A stretch of DNA of 64,000 bases from Pseudomonas sp. LBUM920. GTDB taxonomy: Bacteria; Pseudomonadota; Gammaproteobacteria; Pseudomonadales; Pseudomonadaceae. The position numbers were made by a program, and so were the translations under genes. Below, one piece after another: positions 42,962-51,639 of the stretch. The stretch is from NCBI RefSeq assembly GCF_003852315.1, contig NZ_CP027762.1, positions 3,143,501-3,207,500 on the forward strand. The letters are read 5' to 3'. The first letter of the stretch is position 1. The number at the start of each line of letters is the position of its first letter. The notes under the pieces were generated by a model. That model had not been told where the DNA came from and did no database searches. It was given only the letters and a program-made list of their open reading frames with translations.

Positions 42962-44956
42962 ATGCGGTTTTCCCCCTTCGTTGAACGAATTGCAGGGCAG
43001 GGCGTAGCCGCCTGGGACATCCATCACGCCGCGTTCAACGCCGCAAGCCAGGGCGAAGACGTCATCATTCTCAGCGTCGGCGACCCTGACTTCGCCACCC
43101 CGTCATTCATCACCGACGCCGCCGTCAGCGCCTTGCGCGAGGGCGACACCCACTACACCGAAATCCCCGGCCGTACAGCGCTACGCGACGCGATTGCCGC
43201 GCGCTACAGCAAGACCTTGTCCCGCCCGTTGAGCGCCGAAAACGTCATCATCGTGCCCGGCGCGCAGAACGCGTTGTTCATCAGTTCGCTGTGCCTGCTG
43301 CAAGCCGGTGATGAAGTGCTGGTGCTCGACCCGATGTACGTCACCTACGAAGCCACGCTCAAGGCCAGCGGCGCCACGCTTACACGCGTGCCGTGTTCGC
43401 CGGAGTCCGGGTTTCGCCTGGATGCGCAACGGCTCGGCGCTGCGATCACGCCTCGGACCCGGGCGCTGTTTTTCTCCAACCCGAACAACCCCACGGGTGT
43501 GGTGCTGAACCCGCAAGAGCTGCAAGCCATTGCCGATCTGGCCATCGCCCACGACCTATGGGTGGTGGTCGATGAGGTCTACGAAAGCTTGGTGTTCGAC
43601 GGCGAATACCACAGCCTTGCCGCGTTGCCGGGCATGGCCGAGCGCTGCATCGTGATCGGCAGTTTGTCCAAATCCCACGCCATGACCGGCTGGCGGATCG
43701 GTTGGATCATCGCCGCCCCGCAGATGATCGTGCACGCCGAAACCCTGGTGCTGAGCATGCTCTATGGCTTGCCGGGCTTTGTGATGGAAGCCGCCACGGC
43801 GGCGGTGTTGGCCCATGACGAGGTGACGGTGGGCATGCGCGAAATCTACCGTCGCCGCCGCGACCTGGTGGTGGCAGGCCTCAGTGCCTGCCCGGGCATC
43901 AAGGTGCAGGCACCGCAAGCCGGCATGTTTGTGCTGGTGGACGTGCGCGGCACGGGCTTGGGGTCATTGGATTTTGCCTGGCGGCTGTTCCGCGAGGCGG
44001 GCGTGTCGGTGCTCGATGCCGCCGCCTTTGGTGAGCCGGCCCAAGGGTTTGTGCGCTTGTCCTTCACCCTGGGTGAAGAACGCCTTGCCGAGGCCTGCCG
44101 ACGCATCGCCGGGTTTGTCGCCAGGCGGGTCGCTGAACCGCGTATCGCCGCCGCGCCCACCCCCGAAGTGGCGCAGCCGGCGCAAGCCAGAACGATGATC
44201 GAAGTCGTCGACCTGCATAAGCGCTTCGGCAATATCGAGGTGCTCAAAGGTATTTCCCTCACGGCCCACGAAGGCGAGGTGATCTCGCTGATCGGCGCCA
44301 GCGGCTCGGGCAAAAGCACCTTGCTGCGCTGCATCAACATGCTCGAGGTGCCCGACCAGGGCAGCATTCATGTCGATGGCGAAAGCATCAAATTGAATTA
44401 CGGTCTTCCCGGTGCGCCACTGGTGGCCGATGCCAAGCAGCTGGTGCGCATCCGCTCGACCTTGGGCATGGTGTTCCAGAACTTCAACCTGTGGCCCCAT
44501 CGCACAGTGCTGGAAAACCTCATCGAGGCGCCCATCCAGGTGCTGCGCGAAAGCCGCGCCGAGGCCATCGAGCGCGCCGAAGCCTTGCTCGACCGCGTCG
44601 GCCTTGCCGCCAAGCGCAACGAATACCCGGCGTTTCTCTCGGGTGGCCAGCAACAACGCGTGGCGATTGCCCGCGCGTTGGCCATGCGCCCCAAAGTCAT
44701 GCTGTTTGACGAACCCACCTCGGCCCTCGACCCGGAACTGGTGGGCGAAGTGCTGCGCGTTATCCGCTCGCTGGCCGAAGAAGGCCGCACCATGATCCTG
44801 GTCACCCATGAAATGGCCTTCGCCCGGGATGTGTCCTCCAAAGTGGCTTTTCTGCACCAAGGCATGATCGAGGAAACCGGCTCGCCGGACTCGGTGTTTA
44901 CCGACCCACGCAGTGAACGTTGCCGACAGTTCGTCAACGCGCATCAAACTCGCTAA
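42962..44956 (+). CDS. Fusion of PLP aminotransferase and amino-acid ABC transporter ATPase
   Basis: One 664-residue frame holds two proteins normally encoded separately. Residues 1-385 are a class I/II aminotransferase: GDPDFATPSFI, SNPNNPTGVVL, VVDEVYESLVF, and Lys237 in GSLSKSHAMTGWRIGW as the PLP lysine. An Ala/Pro-rich linker (about 388-411) follows. Residues 412-664 are a polar amino-acid ABC ATPase: GASGSGKSTLLR, Q-loop VFQNFNLWPHR, signature LSGGQQQRVAIARAL, Walker B VMLFDEPTSALDP. No internal stop or frameshift exists, and Met412 has no Shine-Dalgarno, so a true fusion is likely. The genes after it encode the binding protein and permeases. The ATPase half energises uptake; the aminotransferase half probably acts on the imported amino acid. 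Confidence 0.93.
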   Translation: MRFSPFVERIAGQGVAAWDIHHAAFNAASQGEDVIILSVGDPDFATPSFITDAAVSALREGDTHYTEIPGRTALRDAIAARYSKTLSRPLSAENVIIVPGAQNALFISSLCLLQAGDEVLVLDPMYVTYEATLKASGATLTRVPCSPESGFRLDAQRLGAAITPRTRALFFSNPNNPTGVVLNPQELQAIADLAIAHDLWVVVDEVYESLVFDGEYHSLAALPGMAERCIVIGSLSKSHAMTGWRIGWIIAAPQMIVHAETLVLSMLYGLPGFVMEAATAAVLAHDEVTVGMREIYRRRRDLVVAGLSACPGIKVQAPQAGMFVLVDVRGTGLGSLDFAWRLFREAGVSVLDAAAFGEPAQGFVRLSFTLGEERLAEACRRIAGFVARRVAEPRIAAAPTPEVAQPAQARTMIEVVDLHKRFGNIEVLKGISLTAHEGEVISLIGASGSGKSTLLRCINMLEVPDQGSIHVDGESIKLNYGLPGAPLVADAKQLVRIRSTLGMVFQNFNLWPHRTVLENLIEAPIQVLRESRAEAIERAEALLDRVGLAAKRNEYPAFLSGGQQQRVAIARALAMRPKVMLFDEPTSALDPELVGEVLRVIRSLAEEGRTMILVTHEMAFARDVSSKVAFLHQGMIEETGSPDSVFTDPRSERCRQFVNAHQTR

Positions 44957-44979
44957 CGCCAAAAAAGACGGGGCAAATC

Positions 44980-45834
44980 ATGAAATCCAGACGCATGGCA
45001 ACGTGGTTGAGCAGTGCAGTGTTGATGGTGGCCGCCGGGTTTATCCAGGCCGCAGAGAAACCCATCGTGTTCGCGGTGGCGGCAGAACCCTATCCACCGT
45101 TTACCGTCAAAGGCGGCAACGGGGAGTGGTCCGGCTTTGAAGTGGACCTGATCCACAAACTCTGTGAAGGCATGAAAGCCGAGTGCCAGATCAAGGAAGT
45201 GGCCTGGGATGGCATCATCCCGTCGCTGCTGGCGAAGAAAATCGACGTGATTTTCTCCTCGATGTCGGTTACCGATGAGCGTGAAAAACAGATCGCCTTC
45301 AGCCGTGCCTACTACGATTCGCTGCTGGGCGTGGCAGGGCCCAAGGGCGCGACGGTGGATATCACGCCTGAAGGCCTCAAGGGCAAGCTGATCGGCGTGC
45401 AGATCTCCACCGTCAGCGCCAATTACCTGAAAAAGTACTACGAGAACATCGCCGACCTTAAGTACTACGACACTCAGGAATCGGCCAACGCCGACCTGAT
45501 CGCCGGGCGCATCGATTACATGATGGCCGACGACACGGCCATCGCGATGATGGTCAAGACCCCCGAAGCCAGCGGCCTGGCGCATATCGCCAGCGTGCCC
45601 TACGACCCGATCATCGGCCGTGGCGTGGGTGCCGGCTTGCGCAAGGAAGACACCGCGCTCAAGGCCCGTCTCGACAAGGCGATCGGCGAGCTGCTGGTGA
45701 GCAAGGACTATGACGACCTGGCCCAGCATTACTTCGGCCTGTCGGTCAGCCCGTGCAAACGCGGCGAGACCCCGGCGTTTGTGAGCAAGACCTGCGACAG
45801 CCCGTACCCGCCCATCGCGCAGAAGACCGAATAA
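44980..45834 (+). CDS. Amino-acid ABC transporter substrate-binding protein
   Basis: Periplasmic family 3 solute-binding protein of 284 residues with a Sec signal peptide (MATWLSSAVLMVAAGFIQAA). The mature part has the standard pattern PYPPFTVKGGNGEWSGFEVDL, then VAWDGIIPSLLAKKIDVIFSS and later DTQESANADLIAGRIDYMMAD. Two Cys near the C-terminus (SPCKRGE and KTCDSPY) may pair. ATG at 44980 gives the signal peptide; a frame extension upstream overlaps the ATPase gene and is not needed. Placed between the fusion ATPase and two permeases. The ligand is not predictable from sequence alone. Confidence 0.94.
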   Translation: MKSRRMATWLSSAVLMVAAGFIQAAEKPIVFAVAAEPYPPFTVKGGNGEWSGFEVDLIHKLCEGMKAECQIKEVAWDGIIPSLLAKKIDVIFSSMSVTDEREKQIAFSRAYYDSLLGVAGPKGATVDITPEGLKGKLIGVQISTVSANYLKKYYENIADLKYYDTQESANADLIAGRIDYMMADDTAIAMMVKTPEASGLAHIASVPYDPIIGRGVGAGLRKEDTALKARLDKAIGELLVSKDYDDLAQHYFGLSVSPCKRGETPAFVSKTCDSPYPPIAQKTE

Positions 45835-45835
45835 G

Positions 45836-46540
45836 ATGCTCGACCTTCTCAGCTTTGGCGAACAAGGGTGGGGCAACGCGCTGCTCAAAGGGTTATGGAT
45901 GACCCTGCAAATCTCCGCCGGCGCCTTCGCGGTGGGGTTGCTGATCGGCCTGGTGGTGGCCTGCGCCAAGCTCAGCGCGCCACGCCCGATTGCACAGCTG
46001 ATGCGCGGTTACACCACCGTGTTTCGTGCGGTGCCGGAACTGCTGCTGATTCTGCTGCTGTACTACGCAGGTTCCATGGGCCTGAACGCGCTGATGCTGT
46101 GGCTGGGTTTCGAACAGGTAAACATCAGCGGCCCGCTGGTGGCGATCCTGGTGCTGGGGCTGGTGCAGGGCGCCTATGCCTCGGAGATATTCCGCGCGGC
46201 CATCCTGGCCATTCCCCACGGTCAGATCGAGGCGGCGCGGGCGTTTGGCCTGAGCGGGTTTGGCCTGTTCCGCCGGGTGACCTTGCCGATCATGGCGCCG
46301 TACGCCTTGGCCGGCATGTCCAACCTGTGGATCAACCTGATCAAGGACAGCGCCTTGATCAGCGTGGTCGGCACCAACGAGCTGCTGTACACGGCCAAGC
46401 AGGCGGCCGGTTCCACCCGTCAGTATTTGCTGTTCTACCTCACGGCCGCCGCCTTGTATTACCTGGTGACGCTGGCTTCCAACTACCTGTCCGGGCGCCT
46501 GGAGCGACGTATTCGTCGCTGGATGCCGGTTGTCGAGTGA
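45836..46540 (+). CDS. Amino-acid ABC transporter permease, first
   Basis: A 234-residue permease of the HisM/HisQ type with about five membrane helices. The start KGLWMTLQISAGAFAVGLLIGLV and the EAA loop, IEAARAFGLSGFGLFRRVTLP, are typical. It starts 1 base after the binding-protein stop. A partner permease follows 6 bases downstream. Confidence 0.95.
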   Translation: MLDLLSFGEQGWGNALLKGLWMTLQISAGAFAVGLLIGLVVACAKLSAPRPIAQLMRGYTTVFRAVPELLLILLLYYAGSMGLNALMLWLGFEQVNISGPLVAILVLGLVQGAYASEIFRAAILAIPHGQIEAARAFGLSGFGLFRRVTLPIMAPYALAGMSNLWINLIKDSALISVVGTNELLYTAKQAAGSTRQYLLFYLTAAALYYLVTLASNYLSGRLERRIRRWMPVVE

Positions 46541-46546
46541 GTCGCC

Positions 46547-47245
46547 ATGCCTGAGTGGATAAGCTATTACGCGGGGCTGATCGCCAAGGGGTTGCAGACG
46601 ACTTTGTCGCTGCTGGCGATTTCGGCAGTGCTCGGCTTCGCCCTGGCGGTGCTGGTGGCGTTGGCGCGCTTGTCCAAGCGCAAGTGGCTGGCCCGGGGTG
46701 CGCTGGCCTATACCAGCGTGCTGCGCGGCACACCGCTGTTGATCCAGATCTACATTTTTTACTACGGGCTGGGCAGCCTGTTTGCCCAGTTCCCGATGGT
46801 GCGCAGCAGTTTCCTGTGGCCGTTTCTGCGCGACGGCTATTGGTACATCGTGTTCGCCCTGGTGCTGTCGGTGGGCGCTTATGTGGGCGAAGTGATCCGC
46901 GGCGGCCTGTTGGCCGTGCCCAAGGGCGAGATGGAGGCCGCGTCTGCCTTTGGCATGACCACGCGCCAGGCGTTGCTGCGGGTGCGGTTGCCACGCGCGA
47001 TGCGGCTGCTGCTGCCGACCCTGGCCGGGGAGACGGTGATGTTGCTCAAGTCCACTGCGCTTGCTTCGACGATTGCCGTGGTCGACCTGCTGGGCGCGGC
47101 CAACGTGGTACGCGCGCAGACCTTGCAGATTTATCAACCGCTGCTGCTGGTGGCCGGTGTCTACCTGTGCCTGACCTTCCTCATTGAAGGCGTCTACGCC
47201 ATCGCCGAACGGCGCGGCACGCCGCTGCGCAGGTCGGCAGGATGA
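46547..47245 (+). CDS. Amino-acid ABC transporter permease, second
   Basis: A 232-residue permease, same family as the preceding one: KGLQTTLSLLAISAVLGFALA at the N-terminus, LRGTPLLIQIYIFYYGLG, and the EAA loop MEAASAFGMTTRQALLRVRLP. The two permeases should form the heterodimeric channel energised by the ATPase half of the fusion protein. The 3' end overlaps the exporter gene by 4 bases (ATGA). Confidence 0.95.
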   Translation: MPEWISYYAGLIAKGLQTTLSLLAISAVLGFALAVLVALARLSKRKWLARGALAYTSVLRGTPLLIQIYIFYYGLGSLFAQFPMVRSSFLWPFLRDGYWYIVFALVLSVGAYVGEVIRGGLLAVPKGEMEAASAFGMTTRQALLRVRLPRAMRLLLPTLAGETVMLLKSTALASTIAVVDLLGAANVVRAQTLQIYQPLLLVAGVYLCLTFLIEGVYAIAERRGTPLRRSAG

Positions 47246-48240
47246 AGCAGAACCGCGCGCTGCAAGGCATTGCCTTGTGCTCATTGGCCTACGCGTTCCT
47301 GGCGTTGCAGGACGCCGTGATCAAATGGCTGGTGGCTGATTATTCGGTATTCAGCATTCTGTTCTGGCGCAGCCTGGTGGTGGTGGGGGCGTGTGTGATC
47401 GCCGGGCGCATGGGCCTGTTGCGCCGGGCGTGGACTTCGGCCAGTCGCCAGCTGCTGATCATTCGCGGCCTGTTGTCATTGCTGGCGTGGGTGCTGTATT
47501 ACACCGCCGCCAAAGACCTGACCCTGGCGGAAATGACCACCCTGTATTTCTCCGCTCCTATCATGGTCACGCTGCTCGCAGCGCTGATCCTCAAGGAGCG
47601 CGCCAGCCGTGGCCAATGGGTTTCGCTGCTCATCGGCTTCGTCGGCGTGGTGATTGCCTGTCGTCCCAGCCACATGGTTGACCCGCTGCCCATCGCGCTG
47701 ACCCTGGCGGCCGCCTTGTGCTGGGCGTTCACTTATATCCAGCTGCGCCAGGTCGACCCGACTACCTCGGTACTCGAGCAGATGCTGATCACCAATGCGG
47801 TGTTCGTGGTGTGCATGGGCGTGACCTTGCCGTGGACCCACACCCCGGCGCCGACACCCGCGTGGCTGGGCATGCTGGCGGCAGGGCTGGTCGGCGGCGT
47901 TGGCCAATTCCTGCTGTTTGCGAGTTTCCGCCGCGCCACCGCGACTTTGCTCGCGCCGTTCGAGTACACCGGGTTGATCTGGGCGTTTGTGTTGTCGAGC
48001 CTGATCTGGGGCACCTCGATGGATGTGTCGCTGATCATCGGTGCGGTGCTGATTGCGCTCAGCGGCACCTTGGCGATGCTCAGCGCGCGCCACCCTGAAT
48101 CACAGGACGTGGTCGGCGCCGAATGCGCCGTGACGCAACCCCTGTACCCAACAGCGGCAGATGTGCAAGCCGTTGGCGGGGCTGAACGTGCCGGGGTTGA
48201 GGCACCCCTCGAGCCAGAGCCCGTCAAGCATCGCCGATAG
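47242..48240 (+). CDS. DMT superfamily (EamA) transporter with extended C-terminus
   Basis: A 332-residue drug/metabolite transporter with two EamA repeats and about ten membrane helices, starting ALCSLAYAFLALQDAVIKWLV. Such proteins often export amino acids or their derivatives. It overlaps the preceding permease by 4 bases, so it belongs to the operon. The last membrane helix ends near LSGTLAML at about residue 284. The roughly 45 residues after ARHPES are hydrophilic and are encoded opposite the end of the convergent TetR gene (141-base overlap). This tail looks non-functional in composition and may be read-through of a lost stop codon. Confidence 0.9.
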   Translation: MKQNRALQGIALCSLAYAFLALQDAVIKWLVADYSVFSILFWRSLVVVGACVIAGRMGLLRRAWTSASRQLLIIRGLLSLLAWVLYYTAAKDLTLAEMTTLYFSAPIMVTLLAALILKERASRGQWVSLLIGFVGVVIACRPSHMVDPLPIALTLAAALCWAFTYIQLRQVDPTTSVLEQMLITNAVFVVCMGVTLPWTHTPAPTPAWLGMLAAGLVGGVGQFLLFASFRRATATLLAPFEYTGLIWAFVLSSLIWGTSMDVSLIIGAVLIALSGTLAMLSARHPESQDVVGAECAVTQPLYPTAADVQAVGGAERAGVEAPLEPEPVKHRR

Positions 48241-48735
48241 GCCGATGGCAGCCAGGTGGCTGTCGTGGATCACCAGGTTTTCGCTGCGGGCCAGGTCGTC
48301 GAGCAGTTGCTGGATCAGCGCCAGGTAGGCGCGGTAGCTGTTTTCGTGGGACTGGTTCACATGGGGCGAGTGGCGGATCAGGCTCCAGAACACCACCCAC
48401 ACGCCGAGCAGGTCAGGGTCCATCACCCGTGGCGAAAAGGACGCGCTGAGAAACGCATCCAGCCGTGCGGCGGCGCCTTCGGCCTGCTCGACTTGCGCCC
48501 ATAGGGCACTGGTCAGCTCACTGGCCAGCTTGTGGTAGGTCTCGGCGATCAGCGCATCGATGCTGCCGAAATGGTGGTTGAGCAGGCCCACGGATACCCC
48601 GGCCTGGGCCGCGATCCGGCGCACGGAAATGCCTGCGTGACCGTCGCGTGCGAGGCTGGTGAGTGTGGCGGCGATCAGCAAGTCCCGGCGTTCGTCGGGG
48701 TCGGCACGGCGCAGTTTGGGAGGGTCGACAGTCAC
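48100..48735 (-). CDS. TetR family (BetI-like) repressor
   Basis: A 211-residue TetR regulator. The N-terminal helix-turn-helix (RRDLLIAATLTSLARDGHAG, then RRIAAQAGVSVGLLNHHFGS) and the C-terminal part (SPRVMDPDLLGVWVVFWSL; GLSAMLDGLWLEGCL) closely resemble BetI. It lies between the amino-acid operon and the deacylase gene, transcribed against the former. A perfect 16-bp palindrome lies in the promoter region it shares with the deacylase, and a matching dyad lies before the fusion gene. It therefore probably represses itself, the deacylase and the operon, and responds to the imported compound. Confidence 0.93.
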   Translation of the reverse strand: MTVDPPKLRRADPDERRDLLIAATLTSLARDGHAGISVRRIAAQAGVSVGLLNHHFGSIDALIAETYHKLASELTSALWAQVEQAEGAAARLDAFLSASFSPRVMDPDLLGVWVVFWSLIRHSPHVNQSHENSYRAYLALIQQLLDDLARSENLVIHDSHLAAIGLSAMLDGLWLEGCLNPGTFSPANGLHICRCWVQGLRHGAFGADHVL

Positions 48736-48774
48736 GGGAGTGCCTTGGGTTGATGACCAGAGCGCTCAGGTTAG

Positions 48775-48790
48775 TTGAACACGTGTTCAA
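48775..48790. promoter_or_regulatory. Perfect palindromic operator between tetR and the deacylase gene
   Basis: TTGAACACGTGTTCAA is identical to its reverse complement over 16 bases. It lies in the 90-base divergent promoter region, 36 bases before the deacylase start, where a TetR operator is expected. It shares TGAAC-N4-GTTCA with the site at 42870-42883. Confidence 0.75.
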
Positions 48791-48825
48791 TCTCTAGCGA
48801 TTAAATGATGAGAGGAGGGCAAGGC

Positions 48826-49824
48826 ATGGCAAATGACCTTTCGTGGCAGGTTCAGGGCGATGCAGGCAACCCGCTGCACATCGGCGCCTGGCGTTTCGAA
48901 GGCGACGGCAGCGGGCCCAGGGTGCACTTGCAGGCGGGCGTGCACGCCGATGAAATCGCCGGGATGCTGGTGCTGCACCAGTTGCTCCCGCGTTTGCAGG
49001 CCTGCCAGGCTCAAGGGCGGCTGCGCGGCACTGTTACTGTTGTGCCCCAGGCGAACCCGTTCGGCATCGGCCAATTTCGTCAGGGCCGGCTGCTGGGGCG
49101 CTTTCACGACGCCACCGGGCAGAACTTCAACCGCGCTTTCGACCACTCACTGGCCATGGAGCGCCCGGCGACCAACCTGGCGCAGTGGCAAAAGAGCCTG
49201 ATGCAGTTAGCCGCCGACGCCGACCTGGTGCTGGACTTGCACACCGATGATGAGGCGCTGCCTTACCTCTACATCCATCGTCGTTTCTGGCCGGAGCAAG
49301 GCCTGGCGCTGGCGGCGGCGTTGCAGGTGGACGTGGTGATCGTCTGGGATGACGGCGGGGATGGCTCCTTTGAAGAAACCCTCATCAACCACGCGGCGCC
49401 AAAGTTGGCGGCGACTGTCGAATTGCGCGGCCAGGCTGATGTCAGCGATGCGCTGGCGCGGCAAGACGCCGATGGCTTATGGGCGTGGCTGTGCATCAAT
49501 GGCGTGATCGATGAAGTGGCGGCCATCAACGAATGGCAGGGGGAAGTGGTGGACATGGGCTGCATGGAGACCCTGCTGGCGCCCTGTGCCGGTGTACTGG
49601 TGTTCGAAAAAGCACTCGGCGATGAGGTCGAGGAAGGCCAGCGTTTCGCTCGGATCATCGCAAGGCCCGGTGAGCCGACGTCGGAGGTGATACTGCACGC
49701 CGCGCAAGCCGGGCGCATGGTGACCCGCCACCGCGAGCGCCTGGTGGCGCAAGGTTCGGTCGTCGCCAAATTTACGGGCACGCGTTTATCCGACAGCTAC
49801 AGCGGCGGGGTGCTGGACCCATAA
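48826..49824 (+). CDS. Succinylglutamate desuccinylase/aspartoacylase family deacylase
   Basis: A 332-residue zinc carboxypeptidase-like deacylase of the AstE/AspA family, which removes acyl groups from N-acyl amino acids. Zinc ligands are expected in QAGVHADEIAGML (His and Glu) and in DLHTDDEA (His); VVPQANPFGIGQ and NFNRAF are family motifs. ATG at 48826 is chosen because AGGAGG lies 7 bases upstream; an ATG at 48805 precedes that site. It is divergent from the TetR-like gene and probably in its regulon. With the uptake system and aminotransferase nearby it may deacylate an imported N-acyl amino acid (inference). DoeB of ectoine breakdown belongs to the same family, but no ectoine hydrolase gene is present. 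Confidence 0.9.
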   Translation: MANDLSWQVQGDAGNPLHIGAWRFEGDGSGPRVHLQAGVHADEIAGMLVLHQLLPRLQACQAQGRLRGTVTVVPQANPFGIGQFRQGRLLGRFHDATGQNFNRAFDHSLAMERPATNLAQWQKSLMQLAADADLVLDLHTDDEALPYLYIHRRFWPEQGLALAAALQVDVVIVWDDGGDGSFEETLINHAAPKLAATVELRGQADVSDALARQDADGLWAWLCINGVIDEVAAINEWQGEVVDMGCMETLLAPCAGVLVFEKALGDEVEEGQRFARIIARPGEPTSEVILHAAQAGRMVTRHRERLVAQGSVVAKFTGTRLSDSYSGGVLDP

Positions 49825-49852
49825 AGTGCTGCCTGTACACGCCCCCAATGTC

Positions 49853-49925
49853 GCAGCAGGCTTGCTCGCGAAGAAGGCGTATCAGCCGACTGACACTGCG
49901 CCTTCGCGGGCAAGCCCGCTCCCAC
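49853..49925. repeat. REP pair, GCTTGCTCGCGAAG class
   Basis: GCAGGCTTGCTCGCGAAG at the left and CTTCGCGGGCAAGCCCGCTC at the right are inverted copies of the element also seen at 55373-55458. It lies between convergent genes and may help end both transcripts. Confidence 0.8.
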
Positions 49926-49962
49926 CGTTGGATCGTGGCGCGTCAGGTGATTTCGATAGGCC

Positions 49963-50667
49963 TCACCACCCCACGGACGTGAACAGCTCAGGCACGCGGT
50001 CAAGCGTCGGCAAAATCGCATCAGGCGTGTAGTCCGCCAGCAACTGACGGCCGGTGCCACGGTCGATCCATACACACCGAAAGCCGATATCCCGCGCGGC
50101 CGCGTGGTCCAGGTGCGGGCTGGCGCAGATATGCACGACCTGGTCGAGGTTCACGCCCAACTGCTCGTGGGCGTAGTCGAACAGACGGCGATCGGGCTTG
50201 TAGGCGCCTGCCTGCTGCGCAGTGATCACTCGATCAATCGCGCCGCCCAACTGCGCAACATTGCCGGCAATCACGTCATCGTCGGTATTGGAGACAATGC
50301 ACAACTTGAACCCCATCGCTTTAAGCTGCTGGAGCGTCCCCACAACCTCAGGAAATGGCGGCATCGCGCTGATGCTGTCGGTGAGGAGGGTGCCGTCGTG
50401 CTCATTGGCCGGCAATCCCAGCGCGTTCAGCGCCAACTGCATGCTCAAGCCTGCCAGCGTGCGAAAGCTGCGATGCGGTGGCGTCTGTTCCAGGGTGTGT
50501 TCGTTATGGTCGTAGGCGCTGAGCAAGGTATCCCGGTCGACCTGATGATCACCTTTTTCGTCGAGGATTTTATCGATCGCGGCGCGCAGGCCTTCATCCC
50601 ACTGGATCAGCGTGCCGTAGCAGTCAAAGGTCAACCAGAGCGGGCGAGGGGTATTCTCAAGGGGCAT
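49963..50667 (-). CDS. HAD hydrolase, type II haloacid dehalogenase-like
   Basis: A 234-residue haloacid dehalogenase superfamily enzyme. The nucleophile Asp is in LWLTFDCYGTLIQWD. Motif II is the Ser in LCIVSNTDDD, motif III the Lys in GAYKPDRRLFDYA. The expected acidic motif IV near HICASPHLDHAAARDIGFRCVW has His-Leu-Asp rather than the usual double-Asp, which fits the haloacid dehalogenase type II branch. It is divergent from a LysR regulator that may control it. 2-Haloacid dehalogenase activity is possible, but phosphatase activity cannot be excluded. Confidence 0.88.
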   Translation of the reverse strand: MPLENTPRPLWLTFDCYGTLIQWDEGLRAAIDKILDEKGDHQVDRDTLLSAYDHNEHTLEQTPPHRSFRTLAGLSMQLALNALGLPANEHDGTLLTDSISAMPPFPEVVGTLQQLKAMGFKLCIVSNTDDDVIAGNVAQLGGAIDRVITAQQAGAYKPDRRLFDYAHEQLGVNLDQVVHICASPHLDHAAARDIGFRCVWIDRGTGRQLLADYTPDAILPTLDRVPELFTSVGW

Positions 50668-50781
50668 GGGGCACCTGTGCGGAAAGTGAGTGACCCTGGC
50701 AGCTTAGGAAACGTGGCGGTCAGTTGGAAATTAAATTAACCTCTGCCACACAGTTGAATATCCGATATGAAGGTCGCCGCC

Positions 50782-51639
50782 ATGTTTGATCTCGAACTGC
50801 TGCACACCCTGGTCTGCGTGGTGGACGAAGGCAGTTTTACCCGCGCCGCGGAGCGCGTGCACCGCACTCAATCCACGGTCAGTCAGCAGATTCGCAAGCT
50901 TGAAGAAAGCGCCGGCCAGGTGTTGTTGGTGCGTGACCGTTCCGGCCAGCAGGTCAGCCCCACCGAGCATGGCGAGTTGCTGACCCACTACGCGCGCCGG
51001 CTGCTGAATTTGTCGCGCGAAGCCCGCGAGGCGCTGAGTACCGAGGCCAGCGTGGTGCCGGTGCGCCTGGGTGTACCCGAAGATTTTGACGCCACGCGCA
51101 TGGCCTCGATGCTCTCGGGGTTTGTGCGCACTTACCCTGAGGCGCGGCTGGAAACGGTCAGCGGCATGAGCACCGACTTGCGTCGCCAGTTGGAAAACGG
51201 CGAGATCGACATCGCCCTGATCAAGCGCGAGCCCGGCAGCGGCGAGTGCCATGCCAGTTGGCCGGAGCCGCTGGTGTGGGTGTGCGGCGCGGGCCAGGAC
51301 CTGCAGGCCGAGACCTTGCCGCTGGCATTATTCCCCCAAGGCTGTATCTACCGCCAACGCGCCATCCGCACCCTGGACAAGGCTCGACGCAGTTGGCGCG
51401 TGGCGTTCGGCAGCCATAGCCTGACTGGCATCCAGGCGGCGGTGACGTCCGGGCTGGGCGTCAGCATCCTGCCCAACAGCGCCGTGCTGGCCAGCCATCG
51501 AATTTGCACGCAACTGCCGCCGGTGGCGCCTTCGGAGCTGGCGCTGGTCAGTGGCGCGGGGCGATTGAGTGCGACACACCGCGGGCTGATCGAGTGTTTG
51601 CGCGAAGAGATTTCAGAGCCTCGGCAGTCGCTCCAGTAG
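50782..51639 (+). CDS. LysR family transcriptional regulator
   Basis: A 285-residue LysR regulator starting MFDLELLHTLVCVVDEGSFT, with the helix-turn-helix AAERVHRTQSTVSQQIRKLEE. The effector domain follows (VPVRLGVPEDFDATRMASML). ATG at 50782 has AAGG 8 bases upstream, better than the ATG at 50767. It is head to head with the HAD gene across 114 bases. Its end overlaps the convergent EAL gene by 27 bases. Confidence 0.93.
   Translation: MFDLELLHTLVCVVDEGSFTRAAERVHRTQSTVSQQIRKLEESAGQVLLVRDRSGQQVSPTEHGELLTHYARRLLNLSREAREALSTEASVVPVRLGVPEDFDATRMASMLSGFVRTYPEARLETVSGMSTDLRRQLENGEIDIALIKREPGSGECHASWPEPLVWVCGAGQDLQAETLPLALFPQGCIYRQRAIRTLDKARRSWRVAFGSHSLTGIQAAVTSGLGVSILPNSAVLASHRICTQLPPVAPSELALVSGAGRLSATHRGLIECLREEISEPRQSLQ

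Noticed and set aside
48826..49824. Assigning the deacylase locus to ectoine degradation
   Set aside because: The deacylase resembles DoeB-type enzymes in family only. There is no ectoine hydrolase or semialdehyde dehydrogenase gene nearby.
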